Positions 46,441 through 57,705 of a stretch of 64,000 nt of DNA are shown here, in pieces. Position 1 is the first letter of the stretch, and every line of letters starts with the position of its first letter. This stretch comes from Juglans regia. Taxonomy: Eukaryota > Streptophyta > Magnoliopsida > Fagales > Juglandaceae. A program made the position numbers and the translations under genes. The notes under the pieces are model-generated. The model was given only the letters and a program-made list of their open reading frames with translations. It searched no databases and had not been told where the DNA came from. The stretch is from the NCBI RefSeq assembly GCF_001411555.2, contig NC_049903.1:12815234-12879233 (forward strand), given 5' to 3'.

Positions 46441-48280
46441 GTTTGTTTATTTGTGTGTATATTTGCCTGAGTGATTATTTATTATTAGCGAAGAGTGCAT
46501 ATTTCCATGATTGATTTTTTGTACGTATTTTTGTGATCATTTTTGCTTTTGTTGGTAATAGTAGATTGCTTATATGAAGCATCTCTATATCGAATGTCAT
46601 TCAATTTGAGACAATTATTTACAACAAATCCAAAAGAACTTTGAGAACATTTTGAACAAAATATGTTAGCTGATTTTAAATCAGTTGAAAAATCCTCAAA
46701 TAATGTAAAAATACAGGTTTTGATGTGCGTCTCTTCTACACTTAAACTAATGGGAAAATACATTAATTCATTTCATTTTCTTCATAATGACATTTATTTT
46801 GATGAAAACCAGTTTGAATCTGGGGATATTGATGATGAATTAGTTGTTGTTATTCCAAAAAAGATATTCTTGCATCAAGAGCTCTTAATAATGAACAACA
46901 TCAAATTCATAAGTCAGTGTTGGAAAATGTCTTTTCAAATGAAGCTGTTGTACTCTTTGTTGATGGTCCTAGTGGAACAAGAAAAACATTTCTATATAAG
47001 ACACTTCCCGCTATAGTTAGATCGAAAAAATTAGTGGCACTTGCAACTGCTTCATCTGGTGTTGCAGCATATATCTATTATTCCTGGAGGTCGAACAAAG
47101 CATTCATAATTTAAAATTCCATTGGATATTGATAAATATAGCTAATGTAGTATTAGTAAACAAAGCGCGCTACCAATGTTATTGCGTGTTACAAAATTAA
47201 TCATATGGAATGAAATTTCTGTCTAAAAAGGAATCTATAGAAGCACTGGATAAAGTGCTATGAGATATCAATGATTTGGAATTACTATTTGGTGGCAAAG
47301 TTGTTGTGTTTGGCGGAGATTTTCGTCAAATTTTACCTATGATTCGTAAAGGAACAAGACGGGAACATATTAATGCCAATTTGGTTTCTTTTTATTTATG
47401 GCATACATTGATTAAGATTCACTTAACTGAAAATATATGAGGGAGATTAGATTCCATTTTTTCAAAATATGTATTTGGATTAGGCAACATGATACCACTA
47501 ATTACAATCGATGAAAACATAAAAATTCTTGATGAAATGGCTATTCCTTATGAAAAAGATACTACTTTGGGTCTTTTAATAGATGTCATTTTTCATGATA
47601 TTCAGTAAATTTCTCAAATATGATGAATCGAGTCATATTAACACCAAGAAACAATTATGTTGGTGAAATAAATGAATTGCTAATTCAATGATTCCTCGGT
47701 GAACTTACACAATATTATAGATTTGATGAAGCAACAAATTTATTTGAACAAGCTATTATGGAGGATTTTTTTAAAATACTTTGACAGCAAATGGACTTCT
47801 TCCGCATGAATTGTTGCTTAAGAAAAATTGTCTCATCATGTTGCTTATGAACATTAATTCTTCAGAATGACTATGCAATGGAACACCTCTAATTTTTCAC
47901 ATCTTTGATCGTAATGTCATTGATGTAGAAATTGCAGTTGGACATCATAGTGTAAAAATGTTTTTATATCAAGAATCCCATTCTTACCAAATATTGATGA
48001 AAATAGTGGCTTCCCATTCGAGCGAACTCAATTCCCTATCAGATTAAGTTTTGCAATGAGCATAAATAAGTCACAATGACAAATATTAGATTTTGTTGGG
48101 ATATATTTCCCTGGACCTTTTTTTTCTCATGGAAAATTATATGTAGCTTTATCAAGAGCTAAGACTGCTTATTCAATAAGGATTTTAATACGACCAATCT
48201 GAACTGATGGATCTGAAAAGAATTGGACAAAAAATATTGTATTTATAGAATTGTTGAGATTAGCATATTCAAATTAATGT

Positions 48281-50138
48281 TATACATATAATTAGATTCA
48301 ATTGTATAATTTTAAACTAATTATTGAAAAAAAATTGCATGTTTTATTTAATTTTGTATTCCCTATAATCACTATTATGTTCTTTAATGTGTTGCAATTA
48401 TAGAAAACAAATTATACTTTTTATATTGATACAATTGATATTTTCCAACATTAACAGCTTCCAAGATGCAAACAGTTTATACATCAATCAAAGACGTTAC
48501 CCCAAGTACAAGAAATTGGAAAATGAAGATGATTTTGACAGGAAAATCACCCAAACAAACAAGATAACACTCACCAGTGAAATATCAAAATCTAATATTG
48601 ATTGACCCAAATGTATAATATTTATTTGTTTAATGTTTTTAAAAATAAAATTTAATTGTATCTTTCTTATTATAAAAATATTATCTTAATAATAATTATA
48701 TCTCATCATTTAAAAACAGCTCATTCTTGAGAAGATCTTTCCAAAAAAATTATTTTTTATAACCAAAACTTATTTTTAAAACAAACAAACTTGTCATAGT
48801 AATTACATTTTTTTATATTCTACAGGAAAATTGAGTACATGCTACCATGTTTGATAAAGATATTGATTTGCGGGATGAAACTTTGCGGGATAACAAATTT
48901 AACTTATAATTCCTATCAATTCTAACACAAAATATTATTTTTATCATTTATAGTTGCCGAGCATATGTTGAAGTTGATGAAAAATTTGCAGAAGTAGGTT
49001 GCTCAGGAATTGGTTTTATGAATCATACTAGCGAGATATTTGTATTCTAAAATCTTTTCTTTTAAAAGTTACTCCAAATTAACATTTTTTTAATAGTAAC
49101 AATCCCCTCCAATTTTACCAATTATTTTATCATAATATTGCATTCTTTTCAGCAATTAATATAAAAAAATTATAAATATTGAAGTGTTTATTGATATGGG
49201 ATATATTGTACTAAAAATTATAAATATATGTTTTCTTTTTTATTCTGAGAATATTTAATATCTTTTTTAACTAAAAAATGTAATAAAACTTTGTCATGTT
49301 ATATGAAACATTTATTAATATGAGATATATTCTAGTAAATTTACTATACTTTGAATTATTTCTGATATAAATTATTTCCTTTTTATTAATTGTGCAAAAC
49401 TATTAAATTTGTATAATGTAGGAACATTTACTATATCTAGAAAATATGGTAGCATAAACTTCACAAAGAGAATGGATGATTCAGCTTGGCGCAGACCCTG
49501 ATCAGCTCAACCAACAACTCCATAAAAACCTCATTATCCTCACAATTGATCCCATACAAGAAGACACAAAATGATTGATCAAACAACCAGGATATTTTTC
49601 CCCCATCCATAACATTTTGAACTAATCTTTTTATTGAGCTTGTATTAAACTTGTACTGAATTATGGTCTATTTTGAACTAACGTTTTTGCTGGATAATTT
49701 GTCCTAAGATTTAATTATTATACTACGCTTACCTATCATTATCTAAAGATATTTGCTAAAATTTTCTTTTTTTCCCATATACACTAAATTTCATTAATCA
49801 ATTTTTGATCAAAAGTAAATTATTTCACTCCACTAGACAAATGTGTTTGGACATTGCTACCGGCCGACTGTATATATCCCTTATATATAACAAGTGCCAA
49901 TAGAAGCAGCTTTCGTCTAATATTATTTATTTTCTTAAATAATTAATGCATCTCATTAATCACTGGTCTTAAAAAGTAGGTCAAGCTAGAAAGTATATAT
50001 GGGATGCCTTTTTCATACCTTCAGTCATTTTGTGAGGTTGATATGGGTGTAACTTCCAATAAAGTTGATCACTCATGAGCTTGATGGAATCAATGAAAAT
50101 TATTTATTTTCTTCAAAATTTTGAATTTGTTAGTAAGA
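48281..50138. other. AT-rich DNA downstream of the Helitron helicase
   Basis: About 1.9 kb, very AT-rich. It includes a 72-codon plus-strand frame (48387-48605, MCCNYRKQII...) with no recognisable domain and short exon-like pieces near 48840 and 48955-49050. A TTATAG acceptor near 48953 precedes CRAYVEVDEKFAEVGCSGIG. These could be a gene fragment captured by the Helitron, but I cannot name a source gene. Confidence 0.4.
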
Positions 50139-50279
50139 AAAGTCACTTAGAAAGTTACTTTTGCGACCCTCTCCTCCCCTCTCTCTCTAGGAAAGGTGGG
50201 TTTTTTTTTTTCCTCTATGTCCCTTTGAGAACATAGAGGTTTGTCTCTTAGATAGTGCTTTGAAGAGTTACTAGTGCTT

Positions 50280-51106
50280 CCCAGTGCTAGCTTGCTATGG
50301 ACAAGGAGCTCTCCAATCTGTATGAGGGCAATCTCCTTCAAATATGAGAGATTGCCCAATTTTTGCTTCCAATGTGGTGCAATCTAACATACTAAGTTAA
50401 GGTGCTCTAGGTCCGTCTTGGATGGAAGAACACGAGAGGAGGAACAATCTCAATATGGTGCAAGGCTCAGGGCAAGTCCTCAGGTGAAGTATGAGCAGTT
50501 CCAGCCCAATAACAAGGCAGGGGCGGTGGACTCAGATGATTTTCAGCAGTGTAAGTCCGATGATAAGGGGCATGGAACTGGTGGGAAAGAACTTGACCAA
50601 ATGGTAATAGATAACTTGGAACAAGCTCCTAATGACCTCAGGATTTCAGGGTGTGACCAGTTGCATGGTACCACCTTTGGTAAAAATCTTAACCAAAAAG
50701 ATCATGACCTGCCGAATGTGGAAACTTCTTCTAATCTCGAGGTACCCTAAAATTTATCTGGCACACTTGGCAAGGACACTATTCTGTCTAGGTAGCCTGT
50801 CGTTACCAATCTGCACCCCTCATCTCAGGAAGTTGACCATGTTGTGGTCCCTGCCCAAGATGACATCCAGGTCAGTTCTACTCCTCTGCTCCTTTTCAGT
50901 AGGGTGACTGGAAAAAACAAAAAGTAACTTTTGTCTAACTGGAAAGGAAGGGGCAGGGGTGGAGATGTAAAGTTATCTGTTGGACCTAGTGAAAACCACA
51001 TGCTTGTGGATAAAAGTAGTAGCACCAAGAAAAGAGCAGGTGGAGAGAAGACCCCTTTGGCCTCTAAAAGAGCTAAGAAATTAGTAGTGGCACAGGCTGT
51101 AGCACC
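50280..51106 (+). pseudogene. LINE ORF1 remnant (CCHC gag-like)
   Basis: Recognisable pieces are YERLPNFCFQCGAI near 50345-50390, the zf-CCHC_4 motif of plant LINE ORF1 with a stop inside it, and QYGARLRASPQVKYEQFQP near 50450. The usual DUF4283 N-terminal domain is not visible, so the ORF appears deleted at its 5' end. The rest is polar linker sequence (DDKGHGTGGKELDQM) and a basic tail near 51050. Confidence 0.7.
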
Positions 51107-54100
51107 ATGAAAATTTTATGTTGGAACTGTTGAGGGCTTGGAAACCCTCAGACAGTTCGAGAACTCCACTTGTTGGTGTGAGATAAGGTCCCAAATATGG
51201 TCTTTTTAATCGAAACTAAATGTAAAAGAGAGAAACTTGAAGGCATCCGTAATAAATTGGGTTTGGACCTAAGCTCCACAGTGGACTGTATTGGTCGTAG
51301 TGGGGGACTAGCAGCCTTCTGAAGGAAGGATATGACTGCTGAATTACATTCACACTCACTTAGCCACATCTCCCTTCAAATTTCAACTGAAAACATGGAC
51401 AAGAAGTAGCTTGTTATTGGCTTTTATGGGCACCCTGTTGTGGCAAAAAGAAAAGAAAGTTGGAACCTATTGAGACTTTTGAAACCTGATCATAGTGTAC
51501 CTTGGCTGTGAATGTGAGACTTTAATGAAATTACCTCCCAAGATGAGAAAAGTGGTGCCTCAATTAGACCTCACAAACAAATGGAGGAGTTTAGGCAAGC
51601 TCTATTGGACTGTTGTCTAGGGGATCTTGGTTATTAGGGAACCAAATTTACCTGGTGTAACAACCGAGAGAGGGATGACTTTACCAAGGAGAGGTTGGAT
51701 AGGGCTCTTGTTAACTGTAAGTGGCATAATCTTTATGATTTCAGCCTTGTTTTTGTCCTTCCTGTCCAATGCTCAGACCACTGTCCTCTCTTGATCTATT
51801 GCCAAACTCATGAGCCTGCCTTTATTCCTAAACGAAGAATTTTCAGATATTAGTCATCCTGGGCTAGGAAAGAGGACTGTGAGGCAGTAATCAGAAGGGC
51901 TTCGAATGGTTCACTCAATAATGGCTCTAGATCAGAAGTGACTGAGAGAGGCATTGAGAGATGTAGATTTCAGTTGAGGGAGTGGAGCAGAACAACACAA
52001 AGGAACCAAAGACAACTCAATGCATCGAAAAGGGAACTACTTAGAACCCTACAAGATTCCAACTCAGGTCAATTGAATGAGCATATTAAGCAACTGCAGA
52101 AAGAAGTGGATGATTACCTTGAGGAGGAAGACTTAAAATGGCTCCAAAGGGCCAAGCAAAAGTGAATGCAGGAAGGGGATAGAAACACCAAATATTTCCA
52201 TAAATGTGCCACTCAGAGAAAACAGATGAACTTCATTAATAAACTCTCTAATGAGGATGGTATTCTGGTGACTGGCCAAGAGGAGGTTGGGAAGCTATTT
52301 CAATCCTTCTATCTACAACTGTTCTCTTCCTCTAAGCCTGAGGGTATTGCAGACCTTCTAGACACTTTTGAGCCTATAGTTTCAGTTGAGATGAACCTGG
52401 CATTAAGTAGAGACTACTCTAGAGAGGAAATTGAAAAGGCCATTTTTGAAATGAACCCTTTCGGTTCCCTTGGTCCTAATGGCTCCCATGGTGTGTTCTA
52501 TCACAACCACTAGCCAAATGGGAAATGATGTTGTTGCTACAGTGATTGAACTACTCAACTCTAAATAGGGTTTCCAAGCAATAAACCAGACTTTTATTAC
52601 CCTTATACCCAAGAAAAAGTTCCCTACATTTGTCACAGACTTTAGACCCATCAGCCTTTGTAATGTATTTTACAAAATTATAGCAAAGGTCCTAGCCAAT
52701 TGAATTATGTCTATTTTGCCCAAACTCATTTCTACTGCCCAAAATGCCTTTGTACTAGGCAGAATGATCTCAGATAACATCATTGTGGCTTATGAACTTA
52801 TGCACTCTATGCAAACCAGGATGAGAGGCAGAAAAGAGGGTTTCATGACACGATTAAGGCCTATGATAGAGTGTAGTGGAGCTTCCTAACGGTTGTGATG
52901 GAGAAAATGGGTTTTAATAGTGGTTGGGTTAAGCTAGTGATGCAATGTGTTTCCACTATTTGTTACTCAATTCTCTTAAATGGCATTCCTCAAGAAAGCT
53001 TCAAACCCTCAAGGGGCATTAGACAAGGAGACCCCCTCTCCCCCTACCTCTTTATTCTTTGCTCAGAGATTCTAAGTTCTTCCTTAAACATAGCTGAGCA
53101 GCAAGGTTTGATCTCTGGTTTTCCTATAGCTCGAGGTTCTCTGAAAATTAACCACTTATTTTTTGCAGATGATAACCTTGTTTTTTGTAAGGCACATCCC
53201 ATAGAGTGGAGCAGGTTGCACTTCATCATGGGTACCTATGAGAAAGCCTCTGGTCAGAGACTCAATTTAGAGAAGACGTCTATATTTTTCAATTAGAATA
53301 CTGGAAAGGAGACTCAACTCAGCATCTTGGACACAGCTGGCATAAAAGCCTCAAGTCCATTTGACAACTATCTGAGTCTTCCCTCCTATGTTGGCAGGCA
53401 AAAGTCTAGGGTATTTTCTTCTATCTTGGACAAGATCAAATCTCAAATGGGGAGTTGGAAGACAAACATGTTATCTCAGGCAGGAAAGGAGATATTTCTC
53501 AAATCAGTGATCCAATTAATCCCCACCTATAGCATGGCCATATTCAAAATTCCTAAAAGTATCCTTAGGGGTATAAACAAGCTGATGCAATCCTTCTGGT
53601 GGGGGCTAAAAGAGCACAAGTCCAAACTGCACTGGCTGAACTGGAAGGGGCAAATCAAGAAGGGGTGGGGTCTAGGATTTAGGGACTTTGAACATTTCAA
53701 TCTTGCCTTAATAGCTAAGCAAGGTTGGAGGGTCCTTCAAAATCCTTTTTGTTTGGCTGCTCGTGTCCTACAAGCTAAGTATTACCCCAACTCAGACTTC
53801 CTCACTGCTAAATTAAAAACCAGTGACTCATTTGTGTGGAAAAGCATAATCTCAACTAGGCCTCTTTTGCATGATGCATTAATATGGAAGATAAGGAATG
53901 GGAAAAGTGTAAGCATCTGACATGACAAGTGGATTCCTACTACTACATCCTCCAGGATCCAATCCCCACCAAAGATTCATGATGATGCAGCAAAGGTGAC
54001 CATGCTAATTGATCAGGACACCCTACAGTGGAACTTAACCGTGATCAAGAACATTTTCTGTAAGTCTGAAGTTGAAGCTATTACTAGAATCCCAATTAGT

Positions 54101-55075
54101 CCTTGCAAAAGTCTAGATCTCTTGACCTGGAGATGTATTGCTAATGGTATGCTTTTAGTCAAATCTGCCTATCATCTCTAAGGTTCAATCATAGTAGACA
54201 GCCTGAGCCAAGCCTTGAGGGCTATAAAAAATTCTAATATGTGGCACAATATTTGCAGCCTAATGGGACCTAATTCTATCAGGATGTTCATATGGAAAGT
54301 AGCTAAAGAGATTGTTCCCATAAAACTTAATCTGCACAAGAGGAAGGTGGTGGAATCTCCCATGTGTCCAATCTGTATAGATTACCCAGAGACTGTTACT
54401 CATGCCTATAGTGCTGTAAGGCTGCCTAAGATGTATGGAGCTTGAGATCGAGAAGGCTCCATAAGTGTAGTATTGATGATGCCCCTTTCAGTGAGATCCT
54501 GATTTACTTATTCTCTTGTATGTCTGAAGAGGAACTTTCTAAAATTGCCATAACTGCCAAAAGCATATGGCAAAGAAGGAATACTTGGGTTTTCGATTCC
54601 AAGCTCTCTCTCTCTCTCCCCCCCCCCCCCCACCCCCCAAGAGCAAGTCTCTAGCCTAGTTTCTATGAATCTATCTAATCTTAATATATGCCATGTATCT
54701 TAAATCCTCAAGGTCACTCCTGCTTCCCCCTTAGCTTAGTGGTTTGTGCCCCCTGCTAATTTCTATAAGGTCAACCGGGATGTAGCTATAGATAAAGGCC
54801 AGTGCAAGGTGGGCATTGGAGTGGTGGTTAGAGATTGGAATGGCAAAGTTGCTGCCACTCTAAGATCTTCTTGTGCCTTGTTCCTTGACCCCCTTTTGGG
54901 TGAAACAGTTGCAGCTTTGAAAGCTTTCATGCTATGCATTGATCTACAGTTACCATGTATTGTGCTTGAAGGTGACTCTCTAAGTGTGGTAAAGGCTATC
55001 AATGGTGTGGAGGAAGACTGGAGCTCAGCGGATCTACTTATCAAGGACATCAAGAAGTTGCTAGTCTGTATGTAA
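51107..55075 (+). pseudogene. LINE ORF2: endonuclease, reverse transcriptase, RNase H (disabled)
   Basis: It starts at ATG 51107 (MKILCWNC, then an in-frame TGA). The endonuclease shows FLIETKC (catalytic Glu), a DFNEI-like segment near 51520, and SDHCPL near 51775. The linker is coiled-coil-like (51938-52165, QLNEHIKQLQKEVDDYLEEE). The reverse transcriptase runs from GDRNTKYFHKCAT (52175) through RQGDPLSPYLFILC (53020) to FADDNLVFC (53160-53190) with both catalytic Asp kept, then SYVGRQKSR and SQAGKEIFLKSV. A zf-RVT segment (CPICIDYPETVTH, 54365-54405) and an RNase H domain follow (GIGVVVRDWNGKV, EGDSLSVVKAING, to 55075). At least eight stops or frame changes separate these blocks. A short C-rich slip region at 54615-54640 adds damage. 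Confidence 0.9.
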
Positions 55076-55258
55076 AGCTGGTCTGTGAGTCACGTACCTA
55101 GGACGTTCAATGTAGTGGCACACTGCTTGGCTAAAAGTGCCTTAGGTCTCTCTAAGGAGAGTATTCTTGTAGAGGATTATTCTCCTTGTATTTACAATCT
55201 ACTCTAATTTGAGTTATGAATGAAGGCATTTTCTTTCAAGAAAAAAAGAAAGTCACTT

Positions 55259-55689
55259 TTGCTAAAGAACATACAAAAATCCGAGAAAAAAAATATTAAA
55301 AGAAAATTATTCAATTCAGTCATGTTAGTGCCAAATGGTATGAAAATTCATCTTCATTCAAGAAAATGGGGAAACAATTATTCAATTAAGCCAAGTTGTT
55401 CTGTCAGATGATATGCTAAGTATCATTTCCTTTCTTTGTTGATGAATTAGGATTTATTAATTACATTAAACCAGAATAGTACAAGTGATGATGAACTCCT
55501 ACGAAACAACTATTTAAACGATAGCTGTAATGCAAGATACAGTTTTAGGATAAGTAAGTTCCGCGCACTTGTTTAAGAAAAAGTGGAGTCTGTTATTAAA
55601 AAAATATTTCTTCCTGTGGATCTCAGATTTATTCATTTTTTTAAAAATGTGTGTAGAATTTGAATATGACCCTCGCGTCGTAGTGATGT
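55259..55689. other. Unassigned region right of the LINE
   Basis: AT-rich, no gene seen. A 45-bp sequence at about 55506-55552 (CAACTATTTAAAC...ATAGTTTTAGG-like) recurs imperfectly at about 57658-57704, bracketing the GC-rich block between them. Confidence 0.45.
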
Positions 55690-55945
55690 TAGGAAGTCGA
55701 AAAGTTGGAACTGCCTGTAGACTCTCAATAAGCAGGTAAAGTAGTCGGGTAGCTAAAAGGCTAGACCTGCGCTTCGCCGTGAGGGAGGTGGGGCAATCGA
55801 AAGGCTGGACCCATCTGTTGACTTTCAACAGGAAGGTAAAGTAGTTGGGTAGTGCAGAGGCTAGAGCCATGCTTCGCCCTTTGGGAGGTCGGGCAGTCGG
55901 AAGACTGGACCCACCTGTTGACTCTCAATGGGAAGGTAATGGAGG
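55690..55945. repeat. About 100-bp tandem repeats, 2.4 units
   Basis: Units starting near 55715, 55816 and 55916 share TGTTGACTCTCAA, GGAAGGTAAAGTAG, GCTTCGCC and GGGAGGT..GGGCAGTCG. On the minus strand this makes repetitive Leu/Ser/Pro frames without known domains. Confidence 0.7.
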
Positions 55946-57212
55946 AGATGCTTGACCATGATACAAAAGCTAGACCGGTTAGCATAGATAATCCCCAATC
56001 ACAAGTGTGAGATTTGCAAACCTCAATTGTCTCGCTAGAGTGTGGTGAAGGTTTAGGGCGCGCCGGCAAGGCCTATGGGTAGCCATGTTTCAGTGATGAT
56101 GAAGGTATGGAGTGCTTACATGCATGTTAATGCCAAGAAATTCATTTTATTCGAGACATATTAAGACGTCTAAATGGTGTCTAGGTGGGGCTGTGTACAA
56201 AGCAGGTTGATTTAGCTATTGTAGCCGATTTTTGGCTAACTGAGATTCAACGTAGCTCACATACTACCTTTTTTCTTCTTTTTTTTTTTCTTTTCTTTTG
56301 AACTACATCTTCGAGCAAAATTCATTATTGTCATGTAAAGTATTGTTGTCGGGAAAGGTACTTCAGCTGTGCAGCTTGTGGTTAGGTGACCCGTGGCCTA
56401 AAAGCTTTGTGTTTGAGAGAGTTTGTGGTTGAGGAGCTTTGTGTCTGAGAAGTGCATGGTTAAGGGGCTTCACGTCTGAGCGGATGTTATCCGTGCAATT
56501 ACTATCTGAGCAATTGCTATCCGTTTAGTTGCTGTCTGAGATACAAGTGGCCATGATGGCTTCTTGCTGGCACGTTGATGGAAGGCCGAGTAACTCCAAG
56601 CCCAGCTTGAGATGTATGCTCAACTGCTGGCATGGCCGAGATAGGTGGATGTCCTCGAGCATGTGATGGCCGAGAAGCGAGTGGTGGCCGGGATGCAGGT
56701 GGCTTAGCAACATGCATGCGGTCGAGATGGGTGCTCAAGCTGAACTGAGCCAGGCTGTGCAACTCACCCTGTAGTCTTCTCCTGCTGTGTGACCGGAGTT
56801 TTTTGTTGCTGGATAACTCATAGTGGTTGATGCTAGGGGCCTTCACTGTCAGTGGGGAGCCCATGAAGTGATCATCGCCACGCGATGGTTTTTACCATGT
56901 GCAAGCCCATGCACGTGGTTTACTTGGTGGCTCCTCCTACGTGGGGGGTGGTCAGGGACCATTCCAGTAGGGACAGTGGATGTCGGTGGTCCACATGGTG
57001 GCCGCGAGAGTCCATGCCATGCCGGGACGAGGCAGGGCCATGGAGCTTTGATCTCATGCAATCCAATGCATGTGGCGTGCATTGCGTATGTCACCTTCAT
57101 GGGGGGTGGTCGGGGACCACCCCGGAGGAGACAAACGATGCTGACGGTTCACGTGGTGGCCGCCGGCACCCTTGTCGTGCAACGCCTGGGCTGTGGCTGA
57201 GTAGCTTCGACA
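55946..57212. other. GC-rich block with a 158-bp repeat, no gene
   Basis: No recognised coding sequence. Repeated GGCCGAG and GCTGTCTGAG-like words occur at 56400-56720. From about 56905 to 57190 there are two imperfect tandem copies of a 158-bp unit, each with CATGGGGGGTGGTCGGGGACC-type and CACGTGGTGGCCGC sequence. Overlapping ORFs in four frames reflect composition. Its origin is probably an unclassified retroelement body. Confidence 0.45.
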
Positions 57213-57660
57213 GATTTACGTGGTTTGACATAATGCCTATGTCCACGAGTCATTTGGGAGGGGGAGAATCCACTATTATATAATTGTTTTATAGTCTTTC
57301 ATGGTATCTCATCCTCATTGTACATTGAAGATCGAAGATCTATCTCCTGGTGGAGATCTTATCTCTAAAACTCATGTCGCCAGGTTGAAGAAGCTGAATG
57401 AGAAGCCGAAGTAGCAGTATAGAGGCTGCCCCTAGAAGCCGTATGATCCCTTTCTTTTATTCTCTGCCCTTCATTCCTTTATGTCACATCTCCAATCATT
57501 TATGTCACGTCTCATCTTTTCCTCCTGACACCCTTTCCATCCTCAGCCTTTTGTCTCCTCATACTTTATCTCTTTCTTCCCTCCTGATGAGTCCTCCAAC
57601 CATGGGTTGGGCTTGCAAAACCACTTTGGACCTGAGATATTTTATCCCTTAGCTCCAACA
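57213..57660 (-). repeat. Truncated LTR related to 45736-46171
   Basis: On the minus strand it starts TGTTGGAGCTAAGG (57660) and contains CGTGGACATAGGCATTATG (57213-57247 region), the same block as in the LTR at 45736-46171. The LTR 3' end and primer site are missing, so it is cut at about 57213. Confidence 0.45.
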
Positions 57661-57705
57661 ACTATTTAAACAAGAGTTGTACTGTAAGATATAGTTTTAG
57701 GTTGT

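Larger units (their letters stand above)
43230..48280 (+). pseudogene. Helitron Rep/helicase, decayed and interrupted
   Basis: Fragments in consistent order identify the RepHel protein of a plant Helitron (rolling-circle DNA transposon). They are: a zinc-binding start with CCRYCRVKRFYYE (about 43285), interrupted by a LINE and resuming at 44096; YDPLQYPLLFPFGNTGWHQ (about 44380); GPCGILN...CMKKNGSCKTHYPKNF (45318-45400); YIYKDHDHFTF...QFQSARWI (about 45545-45650). An LTR element (45736-46171) plus extra sequence then intervenes. After that come EASLYRMSFNLRQLF (about 46575), the helicase with Walker A GPSGTRKT (GTGKT expected, Gly lost), ATASSGVAAYI, VVVFGGDFRQILPM (about 47305), and SFAMSINKSQ and LYVALSRAKT near 48045-48165. 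Many frameshifts and stops occur. Helitron ends (5'-TC, 3' hairpin-CTRR) were not found. Confidence 0.88.
50149..55248 (+). mobile_element. LINE (plant L1-type), near full length, decayed
   Basis: A 5.1-kb non-LTR retrotransposon flanked by the 10-bp repeat AAAGTCACTT (50139-50148 and 55249-55258), ending in a short A-rich tail (about 55239-55250). Order: 5' leader, a shortened ORF1, ORF2 with AP endonuclease, reverse transcriptase, zf-RVT and RNase H. Stops and frameshifts occur throughout. Confidence 0.88.

Noticed and set aside
56849..57283. Overlapping 83-132 codon frames in the GC-rich block
   Set aside because: Open on both strands and in several frames, and formed by a 158-bp tandem repeat; no recognisable domain.
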